From assembly GCF_029223585.1 (NCBI RefSeq), contig NZ_CP119424.1, positions 806,001 through 870,000 of the forward strand: a stretch of 64,000 bases of DNA. Reading direction: 5' to 3'. A program made the position numbers and the translations under genes. The DNA is from Photobacterium sp. DA100 (GTDB taxonomy: Bacteria; Pseudomonadota; Gammaproteobacteria; Enterobacterales; Vibrionaceae). Below, piece by piece: positions 8,365 through 17,332 of this stretch (the first letter of the stretch is position 1; each line of letters starts with the position of its first letter). Below the pieces are notes generated by a model. The model had not been told where the DNA came from and searched no databases. It saw nothing but the letters and a program-made list of their open reading frames with translations.

Positions 8365-9006
8365 TTACTCCACGATATGAAGCGGCGCGAATGGGTCATC
8401 TTCCGGATCATTGATCCATAGGTACTCGAGGGCAATCGCAAGCTTTCTGGCCGTTTCTTCATTGAGATATTCTGCAATGATTGCGATGAACATATCTAAA
8501 CAGGCGGTATTGCCGGATGAGGTGAAAATTCGCTTGTCTTGTGTCCAGCGCGCGACAGGCCTCCAGTTAACCTGTTTGCCAAATTGCGTTACCCAATGGA
8601 AATGCTGTTTGTTGGTTGTTGCCGTGTGATTTTCAAGCAGCCCCGCCTGCGCCAACAGTGCGGCGCCCAAACACGATGAGCATACTAAGGTATCGTGTCG
8701 ACATTGCTTTGCTAGCCAACTGACCACCGGTTCACTGCCCGTCACTGTTTCTATGCCACTGCCGCCCGGCACATAGAGTATGTCATAAGCCATTAATGCT
8801 TGATAACTCAGGTCTGCATTTAGCACGACTTGTTGCTGACTGGCCACCGACTCTCCGCTTTCTGAAATTAGCAGGATCTCGAACTTTTCAGGTAATGCGT
8901 GGAATAGCGAAATAGCTGCTGATACCTGGAGCAAGTCGAAGCCTTCAAATAATAAGATGGCTAATGTGTATCTGGATGGTACGGCAGGTTGCTGATGTTC
9001 TGACAT
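8365..9006 (-). CDS. DJ-1/PfpI family protein (GATase1-like)
   Basis: A 213-residue protein with the class I glutamine amidotransferase-like fold. The nucleophile elbow is C112 in CSSCLGAALLAQ, with the family glutamate at about E21 (LFEGFD). The arrangement resembles the N-terminal half of GlxA/FtrA-type AraC regulators (HFHWV after the elbow), but no helix-turn-helix domain follows. It could be a glyoxalase III-like hydrolase or a stand-alone ligand-binding relic of such a regulator. No strong ribosome site is seen before the ATG. Confidence 0.8.
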   Translation of the reverse strand: MSEHQQPAVPSRYTLAILLFEGFDLLQVSAAISLFHALPEKFEILLISESGESVASQQQVVLNADLSYQALMAYDILYVPGGSGIETVTGSEPVVSWLAKQCRHDTLVCSSCLGAALLAQAGLLENHTATTNKQHFHWVTQFGKQVNWRPVARWTQDKRIFTSSGNTACLDMFIAIIAEYLNEETARKLAIALEYLWINDPEDDPFAPLHIVE

Positions 9007-9028
9007 AAGAGTATAGATATCTGTAAGT

Positions 9029-9101
9029 GCCTCATGTAAGCGTAGCTTCGCGAGTTGCGATAAGGGTTCGCAAGATTGCGCTTACTGCAACTTCATGAGG
9101 C
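9029..9101. repeat. Imperfect long inverted repeat
   Basis: Outer arms GCCTCATG (9029-9036) and CATGAGGC (9094-9101) match perfectly. Inside them TAAGCG (9037-9042) pairs with CGCTTA (9079-9084), and TTGCGA (9055-9060) with TCGCAA (9068-9073). The element lies in the gap between the ABM monooxygenase gene and the DJ-1 gene, both on the minus strand. It could fold in RNA as a processing or attenuation structure. The arms do not fit integron attC sites. Confidence 0.5.
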
Positions 9102-9134
9102 GTTTAGAAGTCTCAAGGTAGGTAACCTCGTGGT

Positions 9135-9485
9135 TTAGCCTAGCTGTGGCGCATCAAAGTTATCAGGCTCATCGGTGTAAATACACACGTTCCAATCTTC
9201 GGCTGATCCGCTTTCAGCTTCGCAATGGATTGCAAAGAAAGCTTGGATTTCTTTTCTTTGGCAATGGGCTTCGAAAGCCGAGATATCTGACCAGATTTCA
9301 TTGAATGCGATTGGCATGGAAGTCCCTGCGGCAAAAGGGCTCTGAAGCTGCCGGGTCACAATATATTGAAGACAGCCATCCTCACGCAGGGTGTTGGGCT
9401 CTAGTGCCTGAAGGGCGGCAAACAACTCTTGTTCGCGACCGGTTTTAGGCTTGAATTGGGCAATACAATAGACTTTTTTTGACAT
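9135..9485 (-). CDS. ABM domain monooxygenase (putative quinol monooxygenase)
   Basis: A 116-residue cytoplasmic protein of the antibiotic biosynthesis monooxygenase (ABM) fold, alpha-beta ferredoxin-like. Seen: an IAQFKPKTGREQELFAAL start, then the FNEIWSD and EAHCQRKEIQAFF segments common in YgiN-like members. The family includes quinol monooxygenases and small redox enzymes; the exact reaction cannot be told. AAGGAAA lies seven bases before the ATG. It is upstream of the DJ-1 gene on the same strand, and both could deal with reactive carbonyls or quinones, but this is inference. Confidence 0.8.
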   Translation of the reverse strand: MSKKVYCIAQFKPKTGREQELFAALQALEPNTLREDGCLQYIVTRQLQSPFAAGTSMPIAFNEIWSDISAFEAHCQRKEIQAFFAIHCEAESGSAEDWNVCIYTDEPDNFDAPQLG

Positions 9486-9590
9486 GTGATTTCCTTATCA
9501 GGGGCAGGTATAATAATTAAGCTATACAGAAGTGTATGGTAAATAAGCCAAAATGAGTAGTTGGATGGCCTATATTGTCGATGGAAAAAC

Positions 9591-9617
9591 TAAAGCCCCC
9601 ATTGGCAGGGGGCTTTA
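9591..9617 (-). terminator. Rho-independent terminator of the secreted 5'-nucleotidase gene
   Basis: A perfect ten-base stem, TAAAGCCCCC and GGGGGCTTTA, with a seven-base loop. On the minus strand it is followed by a GTTTTTCC tract. It lies 85 bases after the 5'-nucleotidase stop. Confidence 0.85.
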
Positions 9618-9701
9618 TTGCGGTGGGTTATTTCAGATAAATATTGCGATACTGAACACGTCAGGAGCGATCATCGAAGCACTCTTTCAAACGGTTTTTC
9701 G

Positions 9702-11612
9702 CTAGATATGATTAAGTGCTTTGGCAATGATGATATTTCGTTCGATCGCTTCGGCCTGATGCGCAGTGACATCAGCCTTGAGCAGTTGTTCCTGTGCCTT
9801 GATATAGGCAGACGCATCCTTCCGTGAGGCAAAGAGAAGCCCTTTGACATTAATGGCCGCAATGTTGGTGTAACGGCCATCTTCGCTAGTCGGCACAGAA
9901 ATCTTGCCTTCGTTAACCAGTTTTTTGACAACTTCGCGTTCTTTATCATAGCCTTCGAGGCCTGATAGAGCCCAGCGCTGCATTGCTTTGCCTTCGTACT
10001 TGCCCTGTTTCACGTCGGTCAGGTAACGGATGGTGAGGTTTCGGATGGTACCCTCTTCCTCGCCGTATTCGGCTTCAGTATCGAACAATACCGGGAATGA
10101 TTTGCCTTCCAATACACCGCCGGCTTTTGTCAGGTGGCCCATGCGGTAACTGTTCATGCCCAATCTGATCGGCGTTGTGTCGGTGACTGCAGTTCTGTCA
10201 GCAAAATGAAGATCCTTGATGCGCTGTCCTTGCGGCTGGGTGAGATCGATGGTGTAGGTCACACCGGCAAAGAAGTCATTGGTCGAATACTTCGATGCAC
10301 GACGCTCTGGGTTGAAGCTGTAGGTGACATCACCTGGAGTCACACTGTTGAAGTAACCGGCTGACCACTCCATGTAGGTTTTCAGATCTGCACCTGTCAT
10401 TTCGTAGACGGTGATTTCCCCACCTGCATACTGGTAGTTGTAAGCAATATCCTTGGCTTTGATTTGGCCTACATTGAGCTCGGCATTGTCATTATCAATC
10501 TGTAAGGCAATGACGTTGGCCTTTGGCGCGTAGTACATGCTGGCTTCCTGGAACAGGGTACTGATGCCCGTGTCTTGGATATGTACCTGCGGGATCCCCC
10601 TGAACTCATTTTGTGGCACAAGATCGACACCGGTTAGTTCAGCCACCACACGATTTGCCTGTTCACGAAGTCTTTTGTGATAAGGGGAGTACAGCTCGTC
10701 CATTTTTTGATCGGAATCGATACCGTTGATCTTGTAGGTAAAGCTGTCTTTGTTGACCAAGGTATACTGGCCATTTTTTTCTTCAAACTGGAGGTCGATG
10801 CGGGAGAGGGCACGGCCGTATTTATCTGGCTCGGTGACAATAACGCCATTTACCACAGCCTTGTCGATACGGGTATGCATGTGGCCAGCAACAATGGCAT
10901 CTAGCTCTGGGTTGTCGTTGGCGATATCAGTGACACCGGTTGCCGCGATGTTGTTTTCGTTATCAAGCCCCATATGGGCAACAAGCACAATGGCATCGAC
11001 TTTGTCATCAATTTGCTTGATGACTTTTTTTACCTCGAGCGATGGGTTAGTAAAAGTCATGCCCTCCAGGCGGTTTGTGCCTTCGGCGAAAACCTGTGTC
11101 ATTGGCGTATCCATGCCGATGACACCAATCTTGATCCCTTGCCTTTCGATGATGGTGTAGGCAGGAAGGAACGGGTTGCCATCTGCTCGCTGGATGTTAC
11201 CGGCCAAAGAGGTTCCCTGAAACTGTGTTAGCGAGCGGTTGAGTACCTTGAGGCCAAAGTCGAACTCATGGTTACCCAGTACCCATACGTCGTAGTTCAT
11301 TTCATTGAAACCGAGCATCATAGGGTCAACCGGCTCATCTTTGAAGGTTTCAACAAAGTTGCCTTGGATCGTATCCCCCGCATCGACCAAGATGACGTTG
11401 TCAGTTTGGTCGCGGACCTCTCTAACTTTGGTGGCGATTTGGCTCAAGCTACCTCGGGTATTGGCTTTATCACTGGCGTAATCCCACGCCATGAAATGCC
11501 CGTGAATGTCAGATGTCCCTAGAATTGTGATATCAACAAGGTCGCCATCGGCGGCAAAGGCATGGCCGCTCAATGCAACAAGAATGGTTGAGGCTAAAAG
11601 GTGTTTTTTCAT
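9702..11612 (-). CDS. Secreted bifunctional metallophosphatase/5'-nucleotidase
   Basis: A 636-residue periplasmic enzyme of the UshA/CpdB/YfkN group that hydrolyses nucleotides or cyclic nucleotides. A Sec signal peptide ends at AFA (residues 18-20). The metallophosphoesterase domain has DIHGH (35-39), DAGDTIQGN, GNHEFDFG, AHMG and AGHMHTR, which bind two metals. The second half holds the 5'-nucleotidase C-terminal domain with the substrate pocket. It is a single gene with its own terminator. A second, unsecreted member of the family is found at 46351-48114. Whether the substrate is 5'-nucleotides or 2',3'-cyclic nucleotides cannot be decided from sequence alone. Confidence 0.92.
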   Translation of the reverse strand: MKKHLLASTILVALSGHAFAADGDLVDITILGTSDIHGHFMAWDYASDKANTRGSLSQIATKVREVRDQTDNVILVDAGDTIQGNFVETFKDEPVDPMMLGFNEMNYDVWVLGNHEFDFGLKVLNRSLTQFQGTSLAGNIQRADGNPFLPAYTIIERQGIKIGVIGMDTPMTQVFAEGTNRLEGMTFTNPSLEVKKVIKQIDDKVDAIVLVAHMGLDNENNIAATGVTDIANDNPELDAIVAGHMHTRIDKAVVNGVIVTEPDKYGRALSRIDLQFEEKNGQYTLVNKDSFTYKINGIDSDQKMDELYSPYHKRLREQANRVVAELTGVDLVPQNEFRGIPQVHIQDTGISTLFQEASMYYAPKANVIALQIDNDNAELNVGQIKAKDIAYNYQYAGGEITVYEMTGADLKTYMEWSAGYFNSVTPGDVTYSFNPERRASKYSTNDFFAGVTYTIDLTQPQGQRIKDLHFADRTAVTDTTPIRLGMNSYRMGHLTKAGGVLEGKSFPVLFDTEAEYGEEEGTIRNLTIRYLTDVKQGKYEGKAMQRWALSGLEGYDKEREVVKKLVNEGKISVPTSEDGRYTNIAAINVKGLLFASRKDASAYIKAQEQLLKADVTAHQAEAIERNIIIAKALNHI

Positions 11613-11821
11613 GTTAACTTTTGATTTTTATGAATAAAGTGGCGTAATACTAAAGGTTTAACGCTTTCGGTTTTGCAGTATTGATCACTTTATGGCTTGT
11701 TGATTGTATTGATTTGCATGGCATTGTGAGGGGTGTCTTACATTTTGTCGCGAGGTTGAGCGGAATGAGTAACTTTAGAGCATTAAAGTTCGACGCTCTT
11801 TTACGGTGGCTATTTCAGTAT

Positions 11822-12979
11822 TTATTGGCGTATACGGACGGTGACCATCACGATGGCATGATCAGTACTGTGGCTGTCTATATCGTAGCAAGGGCTGATC
11901 AGGTGGCGGTCGTAAAGATGGTAATCGTATACTTCGGCCAGGCTCTCATTGAAGCTGGGATCAAATTCCCCGCTCAACAAAATGTAATCGAGCACCATGC
12001 CTACAGCTCCGTAGTAATAGGTATAAGGGGCAGGGCGTTTTATCGTAACCGGCATAGAGAGTTCGGCAAGATCGTCTACTGATTCATTGGCCTCCCAGTC
12101 GCGCGCTTCCCGATGGCAAAGGCTAGCTTGAAACAGTGGCCAACTGTGCTGAAGGCGGTAACGCTGTGAGATAGCATCGGAAAAAGCCGCCTTTTTATGT
12201 CGCCCACCATCTGCCAGCAAGTGATGCAACCCGCTGGTCTCTAATTCATCATTGAAGTCGCCCATTAAAATAACCGGATATTCAGACTCCATTTTGCGTA
12301 ACCAGATTGAATTAAGCAGTTGTGCAGCCTCTGCGACCCGTTGTTGGGTTGAGGCCCATTGACCAAGAATTTGCGAGCGAAAGTCGTCAACTGCTGGATC
12401 AAAAGCGGAAATGTCAGGAGTATTTGACAGGGAAAACCCTTCGCTGACGATGGGTCTTTTGGATTTGAAGTGGGCGACATAACAGTCGCAGGGACCAATC
12501 TGCGGCAGTTGAATAGTTGCTCTGAGCGGTTTACGGCTAAATGCAAAGTTGTCATTTAGCCCTAGTGGGGCATTGAGCGTGGGTTCCGGCAAAATAGCAG
12601 CTGCATCAGTGATCGGAAACCGAGATGCTACGGCAACAACAGGACTGTCATAGATGTAATCATCGATGACGTTTGGCTTATCGATGGCACTGAAGTAGGG
12701 GTAGCCGGCCTGCAAGACCAGCGCCTTTAATGACTCAACAGAGAAAACTTCCTGAAAACCGATGATATCCGGCTGCTGCTCAGCCAAATAGGCCTGGATC
12801 CATGCTTGTTTCTTGTCCCATTGCGCCTTTGAATAGATGTTTTCGAAGTCGTAGAAGGCATCGGGCGGAGCAAGGTAGTTACATAAGTTGAAGGTGGCTA
12901 TTTTGATGATGTTCAGGTTGTCATGGGCATTGACTGAATAGGGCAAGTTACTGTCCACCTGTTCTGTTGTCCTGTACAT
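11822..12979 (-). CDS. Endonuclease/exonuclease/phosphatase family protein
   Basis: A 385-residue protein of the EEP superfamily (DNase I-like phosphodiesterases). The catalytic signatures are visible: ATFNLCNY at the first strand, the metal-binding glutamate E77 in IGFQEV, GDFND near residue 243, and STDHA near residue 373. There is no signal peptide, so it acts in the cytoplasm. The substrate may be nucleic acid, phosphoinositide-like lipid or sugar phosphate. The start lacks an obvious ribosome site, so a start slightly downstream is possible. It follows metY by about 70 bases. Confidence 0.85.
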   Translation of the reverse strand: MYRTTEQVDSNLPYSVNAHDNLNIIKIATFNLCNYLAPPDAFYDFENIYSKAQWDKKQAWIQAYLAEQQPDIIGFQEVFSVESLKALVLQAGYPYFSAIDKPNVIDDYIYDSPVVAVASRFPITDAAAILPEPTLNAPLGLNDNFAFSRKPLRATIQLPQIGPCDCYVAHFKSKRPIVSEGFSLSNTPDISAFDPAVDDFRSQILGQWASTQQRVAEAAQLLNSIWLRKMESEYPVILMGDFNDELETSGLHHLLADGGRHKKAAFSDAISQRYRLQHSWPLFQASLCHREARDWEANESVDDLAELSMPVTIKRPAPYTYYYGAVGMVLDYILLSGEFDPSFNESLAEVYDYHLYDRHLISPCYDIDSHSTDHAIVMVTVRIRQ

Positions 12980-13051
12980 AGAATAGGGCTAAACATGCAA
13001 AAACAAAACGTAATTTGCCGTTTAGCCCTGTTACCCTCAAAATTAGCGAGA

Positions 13052-14320
13052 CTAAGCGTTTAGAGCCTGCTCCAGATCATCGAGAATATCGTCGATGTGT
13101 TCGATGCCAACAGAGAGGCGGATCATTTCTGGACTGACACCAGCTAGAGCCTGTTCGCTTTCACTCAGCTGCCTGTGGGTCGTGGAGGCGGGGTGGCAGG
13201 CGAGCGACTTTGCATCACCGATATTCACCAATCGCTTGAAGATTTTCAGTGCGTCGTAGAAGCGTACCCCGGCGTCATAACCGTCTTTCAGTCCGAAAGA
13301 CAGAATTGCCGACGGCTTTCCTTTCATATATTTTTCGGCAAGTGGATAGTAGGGAGAGTCGGATAACCCGGCGTAGCTGACCCAGCTCACCTTATCGTGC
13401 TGTTTAAGGTATTGCGCGACTTTCAGCGCGTTTTCGGTATGGCGCTCCATGCGAAGCGGCAGTGTTTCCAGCCCTTGCAGCAGCATGAATGCATTCATCG
13501 GTGATAAGGCAGAGCCGGTATTGCGTAATGGTACGGTACGGGCACGGCCAATAAAGGCGGCATCGCCAAATGCTTCGGTGTAGACGACACCATGATACGA
13601 CGCTTCTGGTTGGTTTAATACCGGAAAGCGGTCTTTGAATTTGGCCCAAGGGAATTTACCCGAATCAATGATCATCCCACCAAGGGTCGTGCCATGACCA
13701 CCGACATATTTGGTCAGGGAGTGAACCACGATATCGGCACCGAACTCGATGGGTTTGCACAGGGCTGGGGTAGCCACTGTGTTGTCGACGATCACCGGTA
13801 CTCCCTGCTGGTGGGCAAGCTCTGCAATTTTTTCTAAATCGACAATATTGCCCGCCGGGTTACCGATACTCTCGCAGTAGACGGCTTTGGTATTTTCATC
13901 GATCAGTGCTGCTAGGCTCTCTGGCTTATCATCAGGAGCAAAGCGTACCTCAATTCCTTGCTTGGGTAACATATGGGCGAACAGGGTGTAGGTACCGCCG
14001 TATAGTTGCGGGGTGGAAATAATGTTATCGCCAGCCTCAGCTAGGGTCTGGACGGCATAGTTGATCGCCGCGCTTCCTGCGCTGACGGCAAGCCCGGCAA
14101 TACCGCCTTCCAATGCGGCCATGCGTTTTTCCAGTACATCATTGGTTGGGTTCATTATTCGGGTATAGATGTTGCCCGGAACTTCCAAATTAAAGAGATC
14201 AGCGCCATGCTGGGCATCATCAAACTCATAGGCAACAGTTTGGTAAATAGGGGTAGCGACTGCTTTGGTTGTGGGGCAGGTTTCGTAACCACTGTGAATC
14301 GATAGTGTTTCGTCTTTCAT
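13052..14320 (-). CDS. metY: O-acetylhomoserine sulfhydrylase (aminocarboxypropyltransferase)
   Basis: A 422-residue PLP enzyme of the Cys/Met metabolism family, converting O-acetylhomoserine and sulfide to homocysteine. The PLP lysine is K204 in HSLTKYVGGHG, and D179 (VIVDNTVATP) binds the pyridine nitrogen. The length and the long middle loop fit MetY rather than the shorter MetB/MetC enzymes. The ATG at 14320 was chosen because it gives the usual MKDETLSIHSGY start; a longer frame upstream adds 28 residues unlike the family. No methionine regulatory site (MetJ box) was recognised upstream. Confidence 0.9.
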   Translation of the reverse strand: MKDETLSIHSGYETCPTTKAVATPIYQTVAYEFDDAQHGADLFNLEVPGNIYTRIMNPTNDVLEKRMAALEGGIAGLAVSAGSAAINYAVQTLAEAGDNIISTPQLYGGTYTLFAHMLPKQGIEVRFAPDDKPESLAALIDENTKAVYCESIGNPAGNIVDLEKIAELAHQQGVPVIVDNTVATPALCKPIEFGADIVVHSLTKYVGGHGTTLGGMIIDSGKFPWAKFKDRFPVLNQPEASYHGVVYTEAFGDAAFIGRARTVPLRNTGSALSPMNAFMLLQGLETLPLRMERHTENALKVAQYLKQHDKVSWVSYAGLSDSPYYPLAEKYMKGKPSAILSFGLKDGYDAGVRFYDALKIFKRLVNIGDAKSLACHPASTTHRQLSESEQALAGVSPEMIRLSVGIEHIDDILDDLEQALNA

Positions 14321-14534
14321 ACGGTAAATCCTGTTTCTTCCTTGATTAACGGCGTAGAAAAAATTATGGCAAATGTTTAAGCGCTTTACTGCGAGCACGA
14401 ACATTAAAAGAGAAAAAGTTGCTGAAAATCACAGTATAAAAAGAGTTTTATCGAGAGGGACAAATGTCCTATTTCTTCGTTTGGAAGTTACCTAACATCC
14501 GCACGCAAACGATACATAACGTTGGTGGTAGCAG

Positions 14535-15779
14535 ATGAATACACAAACCTGGAGCCCTTCGGGCTGTCATGTTATGGCGAAGCCGACAGGCTCAAAATGC
14601 AATATTAATTGTTCTTATTGCTTCTACTTGGAAAAAGAAAAACTGTACCCCGAACGCGGACAAGATTGGATGATGGGAGACGAAACACTGTCAGCCTATA
14701 TCTTGCAGCACATTGAGGCGCAAAGTGGTAACGAAGTAGTTTTTGCCTGGCAGGGCGGAGAGCCAACGCTACGAGGACTGGCTTTTTTTGAACAGGCTGT
14801 ACGGTTGCAGCATGAGTATGCCAGGGGCAAGAAAGTCATCAACACCTTTCAAACCAATGGTATTTTAATCGACAAAAAGTGGTGTGCTTTTTTTAAGCAA
14901 CATAACTTTTTGATTGGTATCTCGATCGATGGGCCTGCTGAGCTACATGATATTTACCGTCGTACCCGTGCAGGAAAAGCGACTCATCACAAAGTCGAGA
15001 CGGCGATATCACTACTCAAGCAGTACAAGGTTGAATTTAATACCTTAACCGTCGTTAGCCGGGCCAATGTTGATCATGCCCTCTCGGTTTATCGCTACCT
15101 CAAAGGACTTGGTAGCAGCCACATGCAATTTATCCCTCTGGTCGAAAGAAAAGCCAGCAAAGCTACCGCTAGCGGGCTCACCTTGATCAACCCTGAGAGC
15201 AAAATCGCCGGGCAGCTCTGTGACTGGTCCGTCGATGCCAAGGCTTATGGTCAGTTTATGAGCCAGATATTCCACCACTGGGTGAGGCATGATATTGGTC
15301 AGGTCTTTGTCCAGCTGTTTGAAAATACCTTTGCCCTGGCATGTGGCCAGCCTGCGCAAATCTGTGTGTTTGCACCACAGTGCGGCAGTGCGTTTGCCCT
15401 AGAGGCAAACGGCGACCTGTATAGCTGTGATCACTATGTGTACCCCGAGTATAAGTTGGGCAATATCCACGAATTCACTATCGCAGAAATGAACCGCAGC
15501 GATGCTAACCGGCGGTTCGGGGCCGCAAAATCAGACTCGCTCTGTGAAGACTGCCGCCGCTGCGAATACCGCCCACTTTGCCACGGTGGATGCCCAAAAC
15601 ATCGTTTTGCCATCTCTGCGTCCGGTAAGCCGGATCTCAATTATCTTTGTCCAGGATACAAAGCGTTTTTTCACCATGCATCACCATATCTGGCGATGAT
15701 GAAAAAGCTCTACCTGCACAACTATCCACCTGCAGCAATTATGCAAATCATCCAAAAGAAAGAATCTCAACAGCAGTAA
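14535..15779 (+). CDS. Anaerobic sulfatase-maturing enzyme, radical SAM
   Basis: A 414-residue radical SAM/SPASM enzyme that oxidises the active-site Ser or Cys of a sulfatase to formylglycine. The SAM-cluster cysteines are C22, C26 and C29 (KCNINCSYC). The C-terminal SPASM region carries further clustered cysteines (LCEDCRRC, PLCHGGCPKHR) for two auxiliary clusters. The sulfatase gene starts 14 bases downstream, which makes it the likely substrate. The gene is divergent from metY with a 214-base gap. It is AslB-like in size. Confidence 0.94.
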   Translation: MNTQTWSPSGCHVMAKPTGSKCNINCSYCFYLEKEKLYPERGQDWMMGDETLSAYILQHIEAQSGNEVVFAWQGGEPTLRGLAFFEQAVRLQHEYARGKKVINTFQTNGILIDKKWCAFFKQHNFLIGISIDGPAELHDIYRRTRAGKATHHKVETAISLLKQYKVEFNTLTVVSRANVDHALSVYRYLKGLGSSHMQFIPLVERKASKATASGLTLINPESKIAGQLCDWSVDAKAYGQFMSQIFHHWVRHDIGQVFVQLFENTFALACGQPAQICVFAPQCGSAFALEANGDLYSCDHYVYPEYKLGNIHEFTIAEMNRSDANRRFGAAKSDSLCEDCRRCEYRPLCHGGCPKHRFAISASGKPDLNYLCPGYKAFFHHASPYLAMMKKLYLHNYPPAAIMQIIQKKESQQQ

Positions 15780-15793
15780 ATGGAGTACGTGTC

Positions 15794-17287
15794 ATGTTTA
15801 AACTAAGCGCCATTGCCAAAGGGGGCGCACTGGCGGCATTGTCATGCTCGCCGCTTGTACAAGCCGCAGAAAGTGCGAGTACCGCTGATCAGCCGAATAT
15901 AATCGTCATTATGGCTGATGACCTAGGGCAGTGGGCAACCAGCTTTCGCAACCAGGACATCATTGAAACACCTAATTTAGATTATCTCGCTGAAAACGGT
16001 GTTCGGTTCGAAAACGGAATGACGCCAGCCCCGGTCAGTTCAGCGGCCCGTGCATCGTTTCATACCGGTAAAATGCCTTCGCAGCATGGGGTGTATGATT
16101 TTTTGGCCGAAGACCCAAAATTCGATGCTGATTGGCTAGAGGCAGAGAAACTGCTGTCGGAACGCTTGCAAGACGAAGGTTACCGCACGGCCTTGATTGG
16201 TAAGTGGCATGCCACGACTGACAGCAAGGATCCGATTCGCGGTTTTGACCGTTGGCTAAGCTATGATGCCCTGCAGGCGGGATGGAAAAACCAGTACCTC
16301 CATTCAGGTACCGTCTTGTTCTCCAGTGATGGCGAGAACATGGAGTACACGGGTATTCAAGCACAATTTCTGACTGACGAAACGCTGAAATTTATCGATC
16401 AGCAAAGCACGCAACCTTTCTTTGTCAGCCTCAATTACGTAGAGCCGCATTTCCCATTTGAAGGGCTCCCCGAGCGTCTGGTTACGAAATACCGTGGTAT
16501 CGCACACAAGGTGGTGGCTTTTGGTGGCAACTCGGTGCTCGAGCACATGAGTGACTATACGTTAGTGCCGGATAATCACGAAGAAACCTTGGCCCAATAC
16601 CTTGCTGCGGTGACCCTGCTCGATGATCAGCTAGGTAAGCTGATCGATGGCCTTGAAGGACGTGACCTGCTTGACAATACCGTCATCGCGTTTGTCTCTG
16701 ATCACGGCCTGTTGATGGGGCAGTATGGGTTATACGGCAAAGTGAATGCGTCATTCCCTTACAACTATTACGAAGAGACCGTTCGCATACCGTTTGTGGT
16801 GTCCGGTCCTGAAAAGTATGTAAGACAAAAGCAGGTGCGTGGTGAGTTCGTTGACTTGATCGATCTGCACGCAACCGTACTGGACTTGGCGGCGGGTGAT
16901 AAGCAGTACGATACAAGCTACGGTCCGGGTAAGACCCTGTTACCGATGCTGAAAGGAGAGCGGGTTCGCGACTGGCGCGAGTACCAGTTTGCTGAGCGTG
17001 GCAACTCGAGAATGATTTCGAACGGGCACTGGAAGCTGGTACGTTACTACCCGAACCCGGAAGTCAACAAGCAGCCCGAGGACCATTGGTATAATTTGAG
17101 CAGCCCGATGGGGGAGCGTTACTTATCCGAGCCACCACGCGAAGAGCTGCGCGTGAAGATGATTGCCGATCTCGACGCCTTCTTCGAGCAATACTCAAGC
17201 GATGAATATAACGGTTTGAAGATGTGGGAGCAGGCCTATCCAAACTTCACGACCGAGGACCTGCTCAAGCATGAGCGCTGGAATTAA
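15794..17287 (+). CDS. Secreted serine-type sulfatase
   Basis: A 497-residue arylsulfatase-family hydrolase acting in the periplasm or outside. A signal peptide covers about residues 1-25. The metal-binding D42-D43 are in IMADDLGQ. The maturation motif is S82-S-A-A-R86 (in place of C-x-P-x-R), so the formylglycine would come from serine, matching the anaerobic maturase just upstream. A second metal site is in FVSDHGLLMGQYG. The ATG at 15794 has GGAG eight bases upstream; longer frames overlap the maturase gene. The natural sulfate ester is unknown; marine algal polysaccharide, choline sulfate or host mucin are possible. Confidence 0.93.
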   Translation: MFKLSAIAKGGALAALSCSPLVQAAESASTADQPNIIVIMADDLGQWATSFRNQDIIETPNLDYLAENGVRFENGMTPAPVSSAARASFHTGKMPSQHGVYDFLAEDPKFDADWLEAEKLLSERLQDEGYRTALIGKWHATTDSKDPIRGFDRWLSYDALQAGWKNQYLHSGTVLFSSDGENMEYTGIQAQFLTDETLKFIDQQSTQPFFVSLNYVEPHFPFEGLPERLVTKYRGIAHKVVAFGGNSVLEHMSDYTLVPDNHEETLAQYLAAVTLLDDQLGKLIDGLEGRDLLDNTVIAFVSDHGLLMGQYGLYGKVNASFPYNYYEETVRIPFVVSGPEKYVRQKQVRGEFVDLIDLHATVLDLAAGDKQYDTSYGPGKTLLPMLKGERVRDWREYQFAERGNSRMISNGHWKLVRYYPNPEVNKQPEDHWYNLSSPMGERYLSEPPREELRVKMIADLDAFFEQYSSDEYNGLKMWEQAYPNFTTEDLLKHERWN

Positions 17288-17332
17288 GTTTTTGGTTGTC
17301 TGCTAACCAGTAGCTGGTCGTGGATCGGCCAG

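Noticed and set aside
9029..9101. Integron attC site
   Set aside because: The arms do not carry the core RYYYAAC/GTTRRRY sequences and no integrase or cassette-like genes are nearby.
10750..11160. A plus-strand frame of 136 codons inside the secreted 5'-nucleotidase gene
   Set aside because: Opposite strand of a strong gene; Ser-rich low-quality translation.
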